From the NCBI RefSeq assembly GCF_002197645.1, contig NZ_CP021876.1, positions 62,001-126,000 on the forward strand: DNA of 64,000 nt. Direction: 5' to 3'. Below, in pieces: positions 36,200-45,450 of this stretch. The DNA is from Enterococcus wangshanyuanii (GTDB lineage: Bacteria > Bacillota > Bacilli > Lactobacillales > Enterococcaceae). A program made the translations under genes and the position numbers. The notes below the pieces were generated by a model that searched no databases, was not told where the DNA came from, and saw only the letters and a list, made by a program, of their open reading frames with translations. How positions within the stretch are numbered: position 1 is the stretch's first letter; each line of letters opens with the position of its first letter.

Positions 36200-36777
36200 T
36201 GTTACTGGATATAAAAGGCCTTTTTTCTAGCTATATCAAAGAAATCCCAAAAATAGATTCCAAAGACTTAAAACAAATAAAAAAAATTATCAGTAAGAAG
36301 AAATACTTCACTTTTTATGATTACAAACTCGTTAGTAATCACATTATGAATTTTTCAAAAAAAGATATTGAGTTCTTTGTAGAAACTATGTTTCCAGTCG
36401 AAAATATACATCTACGAGACATAGAAACTCGAAATGTAATCAGCCAATTTTTTGTAAATTTAGTAACAAAATTCATGTATAGCAATGATCGCAGTGAAGC
36501 TAAAAAGTATCTAAACTTAGCTAGAGAAAACAACAAAGAATACAGAAATTATTATTTCTCAATTCAGATCCAATATTTTGAATATATAGTTGCCTACCTA
36601 GAAACCTCTGAACCAGACTATTTAACCAAAGCAGACTACCTTATGAAAGCTGTTGAAGATATAGGCGATGTCAACACTGCTAAAACAATGAGACTAGAGT
36701 TCAAAGAATTATTAAAAGAGGAGAAGATAGATATTCCAATAGGCTCATTTCCCACAGTAATTACAAAAGACTCATAG
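36200..36777 (+). pseudogene. C-terminal half of an Rgg/TraA-like regulator
   Basis: The frame is open from the transposon edge (LLLDIKGLFSSYIKEIPKID) without a start, so the N-terminal HTH has been lost; ATG 36346 is internal. The remaining 190 residues are all helical with TPR-like repeats (SEAKKYLNLARENNKEYRN, YLMKAVEDIGDVNTAKTM), as in Rgg, PrgX and TraA peptide-binding domains. Next to traB and traC, a traA origin is plausible. Likely inactive. Confidence 0.6.
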
Positions 36778-36786
36778 TTGCAATAG

Positions 36787-36810
36787 AGCACTGAACAAGT
36801 GCTTTTTTTC
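36787..36810 (+). terminator. Terminator after the regulator fragment
   Basis: AGCACT-GAACA-AGTGCT followed by TTTTTTC. Confidence 0.8.
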
Positions 36811-36816
36811 GTGCAA

Positions 36817-36859
36817 CGTATCACAGATATAAAGTAATTGGCAATTTGCAGGTTTAATT
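36817..36859 (-). other. Candidate replication origin, copy 2
   Basis: Reverse-orientation counterpart of 29517-29562, right after the second rep stop. GCAAATTGCC and TTACTTTATATCT are kept, with scattered changes. Confidence 0.5.
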
Positions 36860-38395
36860 TTAACCTGTGTCCAAGTCTCCTAAATCTAGCTGCTGATAGC
36901 GATTTTCGGTGTTTTTAGAGGTGTTGAAATATTGATTAACTAAGTTACCTGCCCAGGGAAAGACGCTTAAAATGGACTCTACATATGCTGCTTGTACTTC
37001 TTTTTTTACTTGCAATATTGTTTGGATCAAGGCATTTCTTGTGGCCAACCTAATTCCACCACCTCTACCGGCTTTAACAGAGTAAAAGAGTCTGCCTTCT
37101 TCTTGTAGTTCCTTCAGGATTTTGTCCAATGATCGACTAGGGATCTTCAATTCTTCGACAATTTCCCTTTTAGTTGTCACAAAATATGGTTTGTACGTGT
37201 AACTTTTATCTTTAAGGAATGCTAATAAATCAGCCTTCCACTCATGCTTGTGAGAATATTTTCTCTCAGATCGATCTTTTTTAAATTTATACCAGGTACT
37301 TGGGTGACTTCTATACCCACTACTGCCTTTTCTTTTGCTAAACGGAGCCTTAGAAGCCTTCTCTGTACCCCAACTTTCGATAAGTAAATCGATTTTTTCT
37401 TGTTCTGCTTGGTGATATCTACCTGAGTATGCTGATTCAACCGCACGTCTAACTTCAGAATCTTTCAAAGCTTTATTGCCTAAATTAGTGTTGAATTGAT
37501 CCATATCGTCGTAACAATTTTCTAGTGATTCTCCGGAAGAATAATAAGCCAATGCCATCGTGTAAATAGCACTATTACGTCCTAGTAGGCCTTTATCTCC
37601 TTCGATTTGTGTGTTATTAAGCAGCTGATCAACCCAAGCTGCATCCTTTTGCTTACTTTTTTTAGGCAACAGAAATAGCTTAGGTCTTTCTATGTCAATT
37701 TGGTTATCTGCTGAGTATTCAAATGACCAGTCAATCAAAGTTTGCATATCATAAGTCATTTCAGGATTGTACTGTAAAATGTTGTCGTGTCTAGGTATTC
37801 GAGCGATTCCAAAATGATTACAGCCCATATCAACCGGCAGTTCTTCAGCGAAATATCGTCTTAAATTATTCGAAACGTTTCTTGCAATTTTTACTGAGTT
37901 ATAGCCATTTGCACTCGAAATAAACCAGGGATTTTCCAGCACATAATATACCTGGTAACCTCCTGGAGTTTCCAAAATCATAGTGGGTATAAACCCTAAG
38001 TCCATGCTGCGGTCCATTATGTCTTGTCCAGAGCATGATTGGCCAACTTTAACATCGATATCAATCATGAACGTGTTGATCTGTTTTAAGTTTTGATCCT
38101 TATGACCTGTTACAAAAAGTCGGCGATCGTCCGTATAGGTACCATATCTAAACACGTTAGGGGTCCAATGAGTAAATGAGTTTTCATTTTCCCAAAGAGC
38201 TTCTTCAGAAGTTAACACCACCCCATGGGCCACACCCATTGCTTCCTTCGAGCGGAAACCAAATATAGCACCCTTTTTTCCCTCTGGTTGCTGAACAAAT
38301 GGACGCAAGTTGCTATTTTTATATTTATATTGTCTTAATCCACCCTTTAAAATGGCAGCATAAATAAGATTTAGATTTTGTTCCAGTACGTTCAT
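36860..38395 (-). CDS. Inc18-type replication initiator (RepR/RepE-like), copy 2
   Basis: 511 residues from ATG 38395, the position equivalent to copy 1; the longer in-frame extension to 38509 runs through the attenuator and is rejected. About 30 substitutions relative to copy 1, many conservative, concentrated in the C-terminal region (residues about 430-511), which in such proteins contacts DNA. No stop or frameshift, so both initiators look functional. Confidence 0.92.
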   Translation of the reverse strand: MNVLEQNLNLIYAAILKGGLRQYKYKNSNLRPFVQQPEGKKGAIFGFRSKEAMGVAHGVVLTSEEALWENENSFTHWTPNVFRYGTYTDDRRLFVTGHKDQNLKQINTFMIDIDVKVGQSCSGQDIMDRSMDLGFIPTMILETPGGYQVYYVLENPWFISSANGYNSVKIARNVSNNLRRYFAEELPVDMGCNHFGIARIPRHDNILQYNPEMTYDMQTLIDWSFEYSADNQIDIERPKLFLLPKKSKQKDAAWVDQLLNNTQIEGDKGLLGRNSAIYTMALAYYSSGESLENCYDDMDQFNTNLGNKALKDSEVRRAVESAYSGRYHQAEQEKIDLLIESWGTEKASKAPFSKRKGSSGYRSHPSTWYKFKKDRSERKYSHKHEWKADLLAFLKDKSYTYKPYFVTTKREIVEELKIPSRSLDKILKELQEEGRLFYSVKAGRGGGIRLATRNALIQTILQVKKEVQAAYVESILSVFPWAGNLVNQYFNTSKNTENRYQQLDLGDLDTG

Positions 38396-38410
38396 TTTGG
38401 TTTCCTTTCC

Positions 38411-38448
38411 AAAAAAAGAAGAACACAAAGATACCCTTGTGTCCTTAC
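38411..38448 (-). promoter_or_regulatory. Attenuator in the rep leader, copy 2
   Basis: Stem AAGGACACAAG / CTTTGTGTTCTT followed by a T-run on the minus strand. The stem is slightly weaker than copy 1 (one G-U pair and one mismatch). Confidence 0.7.
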
Positions 38449-38559
38449 GAATACTGGATTTAATAAATTTACTACTAAAACTAGCAAAATCGCCAGTTTT
38501 GCGCACCAAATAAGCCTAAATCTATTGTATTTTTTGTCAAAATTTGCTATAATGTATTT

Positions 38560-38688
38560 AATAAAGTGACTCGAAAACACTTATCAAATTTATAGAAATT
38601 GAGACTACGGAACACATAGTTTGGGTATGTGATTTCTAATGAGTTAATTTGACTACCAATCAAATTAACTTTTAGGTCTCTTTTTTTT
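38560..38688 (+). ncRNA. Inc18-type countertranscript RNA, copy 2
   Basis: Promoter TTGTAT-17 bp-TATAAT (38525-38530, 38548-38553). About 129 nt. The hairpin CACATAG-TTTGGG-TATGTG is identical to copy 1, while the 5' half (from about 38,565 to 38,600) differs. Confidence 0.6.
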
Positions 38689-38741
38689 ATTTTAAAATTA
38701 GATTAACTTATCTCTAAAATTTTGTAAACTGTTTTTTTATT

Positions 38742-39068
38742 TTATAATTCCAACATTTCATCGATTCTATTTCTAAGATCCTGCAATTCTTCATCCGTTT
38801 TGATACTTAGGATAGTTGTTCTTGCTTGTTCTAAAGCGTATTCGTGTTTTGATAAAATAAGCTCATATTTAGCTGTAATCATTTCCTCTAATCGATCTAA
38901 TGCTTCATTTCCGAAACTCCGCGTTCCATTATCAAATTCTCTGACATAACTTGGAGAAAGTCCTATTGCTTTTGAAAGCTCAACTCTACTTACATAATAG
39001 TTTTTGACCAGAAATTTTAGTAAAAATCGATCATATTCGTTTCTAAACTGCTTACTCCCCTCTTCCAT
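38742..39068 (-). CDS. HTH (Xre-like) regulator of module 2
   Basis: 108 residues. LLKFLVKNYYVSRVELSKAIGLSPSYVREFDNG contains an Xre-type helix-turn-helix; the C-terminal part is a coiled helix. Divergent from ParA 2. The shared intergenic region holds TTGTTGTTACAAACAACAA-type inverted repeats near both starts, likely operators. RBS AGGAGGAAAG. Confidence 0.7.
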   Translation of the reverse strand: MEEGSKQFRNEYDRFLLKFLVKNYYVSRVELSKAIGLSPSYVREFDNGTRSFGNEALDRLEEMITAKYELILSKHEYALEQARTTILSIKTDEELQDLRNRIDEMLEL

Positions 39069-39081
39069 ATCTTTCCTCCTT

Positions 39082-39103
39082 TTGTTGTTACAAACAACAA
39101 CAA
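39082..39103. promoter_or_regulatory. Operator-like inverted repeat beside the module 2 regulator
   Basis: TTGTTGTTACAAACAACAA, with a related copy GTTGTTGTTTTTAACAAC near 39,313. Both flank the divergent promoters of the HTH gene and ParA 2. Confidence 0.5.
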
Positions 39104-39207
39104 TTTACATGATAAGATTACCATAAAAACTAGTTTTAATCAATTCTAAATCATCACCAAATTTTTATTGCTTACAAGAATGTATTGTTAATAGGCTTTA
39201 TTATCAT

Positions 39208-39280
39208 TATCAATATATTACTAATATATTACTAATATATTCTATTTAGTAATATTTTTAGTAATAGTAACTATAAATGC
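39208..39280. repeat. TATTACTAA direct repeats (candidate centromere, module 2)
   Basis: ATATATTACTA occurs in tandem three times at an 11-bp step (39,212-39,243), then more loosely as TTTAGTAATA. The ATTAGTAAT core also forms the centre of the palindromes downstream of the ParB-like gene. Confidence 0.55.
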
Positions 39281-39444
39281 TGTTGTTTTTGCTTTTCTTT
39301 CTTAACTTTATCTTTGTTGTTGTTTTTAACAACGAATTATGGTATTCTATTTTTGTTAGTAATACAGTCTATTTTTAATAGTAATATTTTATATTTAAAC
39401 AAAATTACTTTTAGCATTAATCTATAAGAAAGAAGGAGAAAAAC

Positions 39445-40410
39445 ATGGCAGTAGGAATTACCGTTGCAGCAAACAAAGGCGGAGTTGGAAAGACTCTTAT
39501 CACTATTAACATCACTGGCGCTCTTAGAAAGGCATTTCCAAATGCAAGAATACTTGTTGTTGATACTGACGCCCAAGGAAATACTACTAAATCTTTTAGA
39601 GTAAAAGTAGCCAATGATCAAAATACAATTTATGATGTATTTATGGGGACTGCATCAGTTGAAGATACGATTGTTGGTACATATGATAGTAACATTGACG
39701 TTCTACCGGCAAACTCTGATAACAACTACCTAGAGTTTGATAAAATGGAAGAATTTCGAGATACGATCTTGGAATGGTTCGTCGCATTAGTAAAGAAATT
39801 TAAAAATAATATCTCTGAACTAATGACTATAGAAGGTCTTAAAAAGAAAATGACAAACATCATCGATCCTAGTTCTAACTATTTCAATGCATTAGCTGGA
39901 TCATTTGATAAGGTTCAAGAAGAATATGACTTCATTATTTATGATACACCGCCTGAGCTGAAGCAAGTTACTTCTTCTGTACTTTCCATTGCAGACGTGG
40001 TAATAGTGCCTTATGAACCTGACTTGAATGGTGTTGACGGAGTTACACACCTAATATCAAGGGTGCTGACACTTAAAGAAAAATACAATCCAAATCTTAG
40101 GATTGGCGGTGTTTTAGCGAATAAGGTCTACAATACTAATCTACATGCAAAAATGATTAATTCAATGATGAAATATACTAATAGGAACAATTATCATTAT
40201 TTTGATACTGAAATACCTAGATCTATTACTTTTGCTGACAAATTAGTTAGAAATGGTCTTCCGATTACAATGAATGACCCAAACAACAAGTTTGCTCAAA
40301 ATTTTTACAAGCTAATTAATGAAATGAACAGGCTAGGTTTATTGAGTAAAGACGGAAAAATATTAGAGATACCTGTACAATTATATCAAGAAAGCGAGGT
40401 TGAAGAATAA
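39445..40410 (+). CDS. ParA-type partition ATPase (module 2)
   Basis: 321 residues with canonical Walker A (NKGGVGKTLITIN), A' LVVDTDAQGN and Walker B FIIYDTPPEL. Clearly different from ParA 1, with Gly in the P-loop and no long charged insert. RBS AAGAAGGAG. Its stop overlaps the ATG of the partner gene (TAATG). Confidence 0.9.
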   Translation: MAVGITVAANKGGVGKTLITINITGALRKAFPNARILVVDTDAQGNTTKSFRVKVANDQNTIYDVFMGTASVEDTIVGTYDSNIDVLPANSDNNYLEFDKMEEFRDTILEWFVALVKKFKNNISELMTIEGLKKKMTNIIDPSSNYFNALAGSFDKVQEEYDFIIYDTPPELKQVTSSVLSIADVVIVPYEPDLNGVDGVTHLISRVLTLKEKYNPNLRIGGVLANKVYNTNLHAKMINSMMKYTNRNNYHYFDTEIPRSITFADKLVRNGLPITMNDPNNKFAQNFYKLINEMNRLGLLSKDGKILEIPVQLYQESEVEE

Positions 40411-40931
40411 TGGCTAGAAGAAAAAGAGCAGCTGGAAACTTTAACTCTGCATTTGATGAAGAACTAGAGAATGTAAAGACTCCAGAAGACGATCTTCAAA
40501 ATGATTCTCTACTGAATTTATCCAATGAAACAGTCTCTGTTGAAGAAAAATTATCTACAAATGAAGAACCGTCTACACACGAGACGACATCCGAAACCGT
40601 GCCCTCTTCAGAAAGTTCAAATAAATTTGGGTTGGTTAGAGAAACTCAAAAACATCTCTCGGAAATGATACCTAGAACTTATAAGTTACGCCAGGACACT
40701 GTTGATTCCCTAGAAAGCCTTGTTTACAAAGATAAAAAACGTAGTAGAAAGATACCTGGTACAAAAGGTTTTATCTCAGATTTTGTCGATAACGCAATAT
40801 GGCAACATTTTCTTCAATTAGGACTTATTACAGAAGAAGAAGCTAATAAACACGTTAAAGATTACAGTAAATACCCAATTAATATTGACAATTTTAATGA
40901 CTATATGAATGAAATTGAAGAAGACTATTAA
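40410..40931 (+). CDS. Centromere-binding partner of ParA 2
   Basis: 173 residues, one-base overlap with parA. Basic N-terminus (MARRKRAAGNFNSAFDEELE, a likely ParA-contact segment; module 1 has a similar one), Ser/Thr/Glu-rich middle, and a C-terminal DNA-binding-like domain (PRTYKLRQDTVDSLESLVYK, then TKGFISDFVDNAIWQHFL) of ribbon-helix-helix character. Confidence 0.7.
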   Translation: MARRKRAAGNFNSAFDEELENVKTPEDDLQNDSLLNLSNETVSVEEKLSTNEEPSTHETTSETVPSSESSNKFGLVRETQKHLSEMIPRTYKLRQDTVDSLESLVYKDKKRSRKIPGTKGFISDFVDNAIWQHFLQLGLITEEEANKHVKDYSKYPINIDNFNDYMNEIEEDY

Positions 40932-40945
40932 TAGTCTTCTTTTTC
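40921..40945 (+). terminator. Terminator of partition operon 2
   Basis: AAGACTATTAATAGTCTT palindrome followed by CTTTTT. It includes the stop codon of the ParB-like gene. Confidence 0.75.
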
Positions 40946-40998
40946 ATTATATTTATAAAGGTAATACATTAGTAATATATTACCTTTATAAATATAAT
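40946..40998. repeat. 53-bp palindrome (module 2 site, copy 1)
   Basis: ATTATATTTATAAAGGTAAT and its inverse around an ATTAGTAAT centre, with one mismatched pair. Near-identical to the larger copy at 41116. Confidence 0.75.
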
Positions 40999-41115
40999 AT
41001 ATTAGAAATGTATTGTTTCTAAAAATATATTTAAATACTGGAGTTGTCCTATGTTTATCATATTTAGTACTAGCTGTTTCTGCAGTGAGTTACATTCAAA
41101 TTACAATCCTCTTGA

Positions 41116-41178
41116 AAGATAATATATTTATAAAGGTAATACATTAGTAATGTATTACCTTTATAAATATATTATCTT
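41116..41178. repeat. 63-bp perfect palindrome (module 2 site, copy 2)
   Basis: Two 31-bp arms with a single central base and no mismatch; the arm begins AAGATAATATATTTATAAAG. It shares its inner 45 bp with copy 1. Likely the partition site bound by the ParB-like protein, or a cruciform-forming site. 41,180-41,460 shows no gene. Confidence 0.8.
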
Positions 41179-41461
41179 GACAATCATTTCGTATTCTTAC
41201 TCTATCCATTCATTATTATCATCGAAAGGGAAGTGTCAGGATCATGCTTAGGACTATTCGTATTTCCCATTAGGATAATTTCTACCCCGAACATTTTTAC
41301 TCCTACACCATGTCCAGATACAGCTAAACAAACTTATATTATTTGCCCATTGAGCAAGAAATTCTAATCTAAGACCACGTAACCCTTGTATATCTTATAA
41401 CTGGATCATACCTTGTATTTCCCATATAGAGTTTGGATCAAACTCGCCATATGCAAATAAT

Positions 41462-41541
41462 GAAAACAATCCGCTTGCTGCTTTCATCATTTGTGCTGAT
41501 ACACACCTAAGGATTGACAAAATACTATTGATCCTCCTGAT
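41462..41541 (-). pseudogene. Decayed fragment of a TIGR04197/DUF3130-like T7SS gene
   Basis: About 75 percent identical to the first 80 bases of the gene at 45806-46102 (CAATCCGCTTGCTGCTTT, CATTTGTGCTGATACAC, ACTATTGATCC) but with frame-breaking changes. It indicates that another LXG-type locus once lay here. Confidence 0.55.
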
Positions 41542-41881
41542 TTATCCCTTATATAACTCCTACTTGCTTGGTTAAAATGTAACACTCAGCAATTCCTTGG
41601 GGGGATAACAAGAGTATACATATATCTCATTTAGAAGCGTGGTTGGGAGAGGGTATCGACGTTTAGCTATCTTGGATACTTAATTATTGTTTAAAGGTAA
41701 ATTGACATAAGTGAGGATTATTTTAAGTGATTGTCGCAGCAGGGATTTCAAGCACCTAAATTGTAAAATGTGATTGGTCTACCTACGAACTCCTTGTCAT
41801 TAAGGGCTTTGCGGTAGCAATCTTCGTAATTTACTAGAAGAGTGTTTTGTTGGGTTTGTTTTTTAGATAGGAGTTCATAGA

Positions 41882-42700
41882 ATGTTATATAATCGTTTAT
41901 CAGCTGAAAAGCGCGAGCAAATCGAAGAGTATCTGAGAGAAGGAGTTTCTCAGGCTGAGACAGCTCTATAACTGGATCAACATAGGCCAACGATCTTTAA
42001 AGTGATCTGGAGAAACAGTGAAGGAAGAACAGGAAACTTTGGAACGACTACAAAGGCGACCGTGCATAATACAAAGACTACTTTGAATTACTCTCCAGAA
42101 CAAATCGCTCATGGTGTACGTAGCATTAATGTATCGACAAATACCATCTATAACTGGATTTATTCTGGTTTGATCAAATTTCCAATAAAGAAGCTACGAT
42201 TGAAAGGGAAGAGATACCGGAGAAAATATAACAGTAGATTACTGATCGGTCTGAAGCAACTATTCTAAGAACTGATTTTGGTCATTGGGAAGCTAATACA
42301 GTACTTTCTAAGCGCGATATAGAAACTTCTCTAGCTACATTCGTAGAACGTAAATCACGGCATTATGTGCCCCTTAAAATGACTCGAAAAGACGGGGCGT
42401 ATTTGTTGGCAGCTATGGAACGCTTAGTTGAAACGTACACACTGGTGCAAAATCAATTACATGTGATCGCGGAGTTGAGTTCGTGAACTTTCATAATGTA
42501 AAACACATGGAGAATACTTACAGTTTTAACATGTATTATGTACACCTTATATGCCACAATAACGCGCTTCAAACGAATATCACAATGGGTATTTTCCAAA
42601 ACCTACAGACTTCAATAAGGTATCTCATATAAAGATCAATCAACGATCGGCCAAGAAAGCTATTCAAATGGAAGTCAGCAAACCATAAATTCCATTTAGA
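41882..42700 (+). pseudogene. Decayed IS30-family transposase
   Basis: Translation in shifting frames gives MLYNRLSAEKREQIEEYLRE, then a stop, SPEQIAHGVRSINVSTNTIYNWIY, RTDFGHWEANTVLSKRDIET, TFVERKSRHYVPLKMT and later HNNALQTNITMGIFQ, all in IS30 order. Several stops and frameshifts make it inactive. 42,700-43,036 contains nothing that I can support. Confidence 0.75.
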
Positions 42701-43036
42701 GTACGCTAAAACCTGAAAGTAATGTTATTCGATAGAAAACGTTTCCAATGCAAAACATTTAAAAAAGCAGAATAAAATTGTATAATGAAAAATATTAAGA
42801 ATGTTGTTTTGAAGGAATTCGTTTATCGCATTTGATACTGAAATTCAGCCAATCGAGACTACTTTGTATAATATATCTTATGTTAACTAAAGAATGAATA
42901 AGACAAATAGACCTTAGATTAACTACCTCTCTATGGATTCAAATACTATCACGGTTTTTTGGTAACTTTTATTCCGTTGACCTATTGAACTGATTAGCTG
43001 CAATCAAAAGTTTTTCTACTCATTACACATCCCTTA

Positions 43037-43618
43037 TCATTTGAGGAGGTCTCTTATATGAACGTTATTGATTAACTCTGGCATTAGTTCTTTTAAATAA
43101 TCTTCAGCAAACTGATCATCAAACAACCAGCGATCAATCGTTTCTTTTTCTAAAATAACCGGCACACGATTATGTATCGCTTCGATTGACTTATTGGCTG
43201 CTGTTGTCAAAATAATGCTACGGTTTCCATCTTCAAATTTCTTATAGAATCCTGCCAAATAGAGAATTTCAGAGTCTTTTTCCCTGAAGAGAAATTTTCT
43301 TTTCTCCTGGTCCCTCTCGTAAAACCCAGAAGTGGGTAAGACACAACGGGTGCTGCTGAATGCTTTAGCAAACATTTTCTTTTCAGTGACCGTCTCTGAT
43401 CGAGCATTTATGATCGATTGGGACTTTTTAAACCCATGAAAGCTCCAAGCCATCGCTTCAACATCGATATCGTGATCAGACGTGCCAACTAGTAGAGGGA
43501 CGGTGTTCGTTGGAAATATTTCTCCGGTCTTGATCTCCTGGTTCTTAGCTTCGATTTTCCTGATAATCTCCTCGATCTCTTTCGAGTCTGTCGGATCTAA
43601 CAAAAACCTTCCGCACAT
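43037..43618 (-). CDS. SRAP (YedK/HMCES-type) abasic-site protein
   Basis: 193 residues. MCGRF start exposes the catalytic Cys2 after Met removal; NARSET, LPTSGFYERD and the late IEAIHNRVPVIL (His) are the remaining active-site segments. SRAP proteins crosslink to abasic sites in single-stranded DNA to shield them. The usual E of GFYEW is kept. Plasmid carriage may protect single-stranded DNA during transfer. RBS AGGAGGG. Confidence 0.92.
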   Translation of the reverse strand: MCGRFLLDPTDSKEIEEIIRKIEAKNQEIKTGEIFPTNTVPLLVGTSDHDIDVEAMAWSFHGFKKSQSIINARSETVTEKKMFAKAFSSTRCVLPTSGFYERDQEKRKFLFREKDSEILYLAGFYKKFEDGNRSIILTTAANKSIEAIHNRVPVILEKETIDRWLFDDQFAEDYLKELMPELINNVHIRDLLK

Positions 43619-43696
43619 ACGAAAACCCTCCTGTCTGTAGAATAACTTACCATCATTCTACAAGCAGAAGGGGAGATTTGCTAAAATATTGATTTA

Positions 43697-44035
43697 CTAA
43701 AAGAACTCTACATCAAGGACAAAACCAATATTCCTTTTTGAATAAGAAATAAGTTGATAATGTAATGAGTTATCCGTTTGATTCGTTGTGTAAAATGTGA
43801 CGTGAGGATACTCTAAAAAAAAGACAAGTTTCATGAACAGTTGTTTTATATCCTCTTTTTCAAGATCATTTGTGGTAACTTTTAGAATAAAAACATCATT
43901 TTCTCTATCAAATGATAGATTCGAATCAATTATATCTTTTTCTTGGTACTCAATAAAGGATCTGATTTCAGCACCTATACCAGGTTCATATTCATGGTTA
44001 ATCTCATCTGCTATCTTCTTAAAAAAATCTTTCAT
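43697..44035 (-). CDS. Probable immunity protein of the LXG toxin
   Basis: 112 residues, acidic alpha/beta protein (MKDFFKKIADEINHEYEPG start), directly after the toxin gene (14 bp gap). Small, cytosolic, no signal peptide, as expected of an immunity protein to a nuclease-type toxin. Family not recognised. Confidence 0.6.
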   Translation of the reverse strand: MKDFFKKIADEINHEYEPGIGAEIRSFIEYQEKDIIDSNLSFDRENDVFILKVTTNDLEKEDIKQLFMKLVFFLEYPHVTFYTTNQTDNSLHYQLISYSKRNIGFVLDVEFF

Positions 44036-44049
44036 ATTTCTCCTACTTT

Positions 44050-45450
44050 CTATTTAGGTATATATATCCCTTTAGGTCCAGAAGAATGAACTGAGATAAT
44101 TCCTCCTCGATCATTCGTAACTACTTTATTACCTCTAGGATCAACATATTCCCAAGTTTTTCTCCCCAATTCGTCAATTTTTGATTTCCTTGTTTTCGTA
44201 TTATTATCAATAATAGCATCGATTCTTTCCGGAGAAAACCCTCTCTCATTCGCTCTTTCCGCGCCATGTTTTGACATTGATCGCCCGCCAGGAGTAACAT
44301 CACCTGTATCAAGATCATACCCCTCACCGAAACTGCTAAATGCATTCCAAATCGTTCCAACTCCATGAGTCATTGCAGCCGCACCACTTGCAGTAACTGC
44401 TGGACTTAGTGTTGCAGTTGCTCCACCTGTAAACGGCGTACCTGCAAGTGAAGCAGCATTACCACCTACTAGCCAAGAAAAACCACCAATAAACTCAGCT
44501 GCACCACCTGCGACTGAAAGAAGGTCTCCCACAAACTGTGCAACGGCATACGGCTTAGTTCCTACAGAATCAGTATCAAGTGTACGTTCTCCCATTAAGG
44601 CACTCAGTCCGAAGTTTTCATAAATTTTATCTGCAATCCCTACACCAAAAGCCTTTAATGCATTCCAATTATTTGTTGCGATTGCTTCCTGGACTGCTAT
44701 AGTCATTTTAGGATCGAATATACCATCCACATAGACACCTGTTACGTTTCCAAATTCATCAAAAGTATAAGTAATCTCTTGATTTTCTAATCGGTGAGTT
44801 TCTACTTTTGCATCGATCTTTTTCTGTCTCTTGTCCCAAGCACGGCTGATCGGCTTTGCCCAAGACATATTCATTCTTCCTAGATCAAATGTTCCGGAAG
44901 AAGCATTCCATGCGGCACCTTTTTCGACTTCGGCTAATCCAGCATCAAAGTTGGCCAACTGTGCTTCAAAATCAGCGAAAAGACCTGGAGAACTGGCATG
45001 AAAAGCATAGAGCTTCTGAAGCTTTTCTTCACTTTCTCTGATAGCTGCCTGTACATGCATGTAACGTTGTTCTAGTCCTTGATTGGGTTCTTTCTCTTTA
45101 TCCATTCGTTGGGCCATACTTTGTAAAGTCAAATTGCCTTGTGCGATCACTGCCTTCAGCTGCTCCTCGATCACATCGCAGGTATCGACTTGTGATTGAA
45201 ACTCTTCAGGAAACTTACTGTGTGCTTCAATCAATGCTTCACATACCAGGATAAATCCACTGGCTAAAGTTGGATAAACTGCAGAAAAATATTGCTTCGC
45301 AGAATCATACGTTTTACCGGATAAAGGCGCACTCATAAAATGACTGACACTATCTTTTAGAACACCACTAAACTGGACATACTGAACGGCCATCTGTTTC
45401 GCAGCAGCACTTTGACTGTTGACTTCGCCAACAAAAAAATCTACTCCCAT
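44050..45450 (-). CDS. LXG-type T7SS toxin with nuclease-like C-terminus
   Basis: 466 residues. Residues 1-200 are the helical LXG targeting domain (MGVDFFVGEVNSQSAAAKQM, ending in a coiled segment); a linker (about 215-390) includes a Gly/Ala-rich hydrophobic stretch (FVGDLLSVAGGAAEFIGGFS); the last 75 residues hold SKHGAERANERGFSPERI, GRKTWEYVDPRG and a final GGIISVHSSGPKG. The end resembles DUF4258/BECR-fold RNases with a His-x-x-x-Arg and late beta strands; the target is unproven. Overlaps the upstream partner gene. Confidence 0.8.
   Translation of the reverse strand: MGVDFFVGEVNSQSAAAKQMAVQYVQFSGVLKDSVSHFMSAPLSGKTYDSAKQYFSAVYPTLASGFILVCEALIEAHSKFPEEFQSQVDTCDVIEEQLKAVIAQGNLTLQSMAQRMDKEKEPNQGLEQRYMHVQAAIRESEEKLQKLYAFHASSPGLFADFEAQLANFDAGLAEVEKGAAWNASSGTFDLGRMNMSWAKPISRAWDKRQKKIDAKVETHRLENQEITYTFDEFGNVTGVYVDGIFDPKMTIAVQEAIATNNWNALKAFGVGIADKIYENFGLSALMGERTLDTDSVGTKPYAVAQFVGDLLSVAGGAAEFIGGFSWLVGGNAASLAGTPFTGGATATLSPAVTASGAAAMTHGVGTIWNAFSSFGEGYDLDTGDVTPGGRSMSKHGAERANERGFSPERIDAIIDNNTKTRKSKIDELGRKTWEYVDPRGNKVVTNDRGGIISVHSSGPKGIYIPK

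Larger units (their letters stand above)
36817..38688 (-). repeat. Right arm of the 1.87-kb inverted duplication (rep region)
   Basis: See 27692-29562. Differences cluster in the last 30 codons of rep and in the outer half of the antisense RNA. Confidence 0.85.

Noticed and set aside
41748..41990. Minus-strand frame of 80 codons
   Set aside because: It lies opposite the decayed IS30 start and adjoining non-coding sequence, with no credible ribosome-binding site or family pattern.
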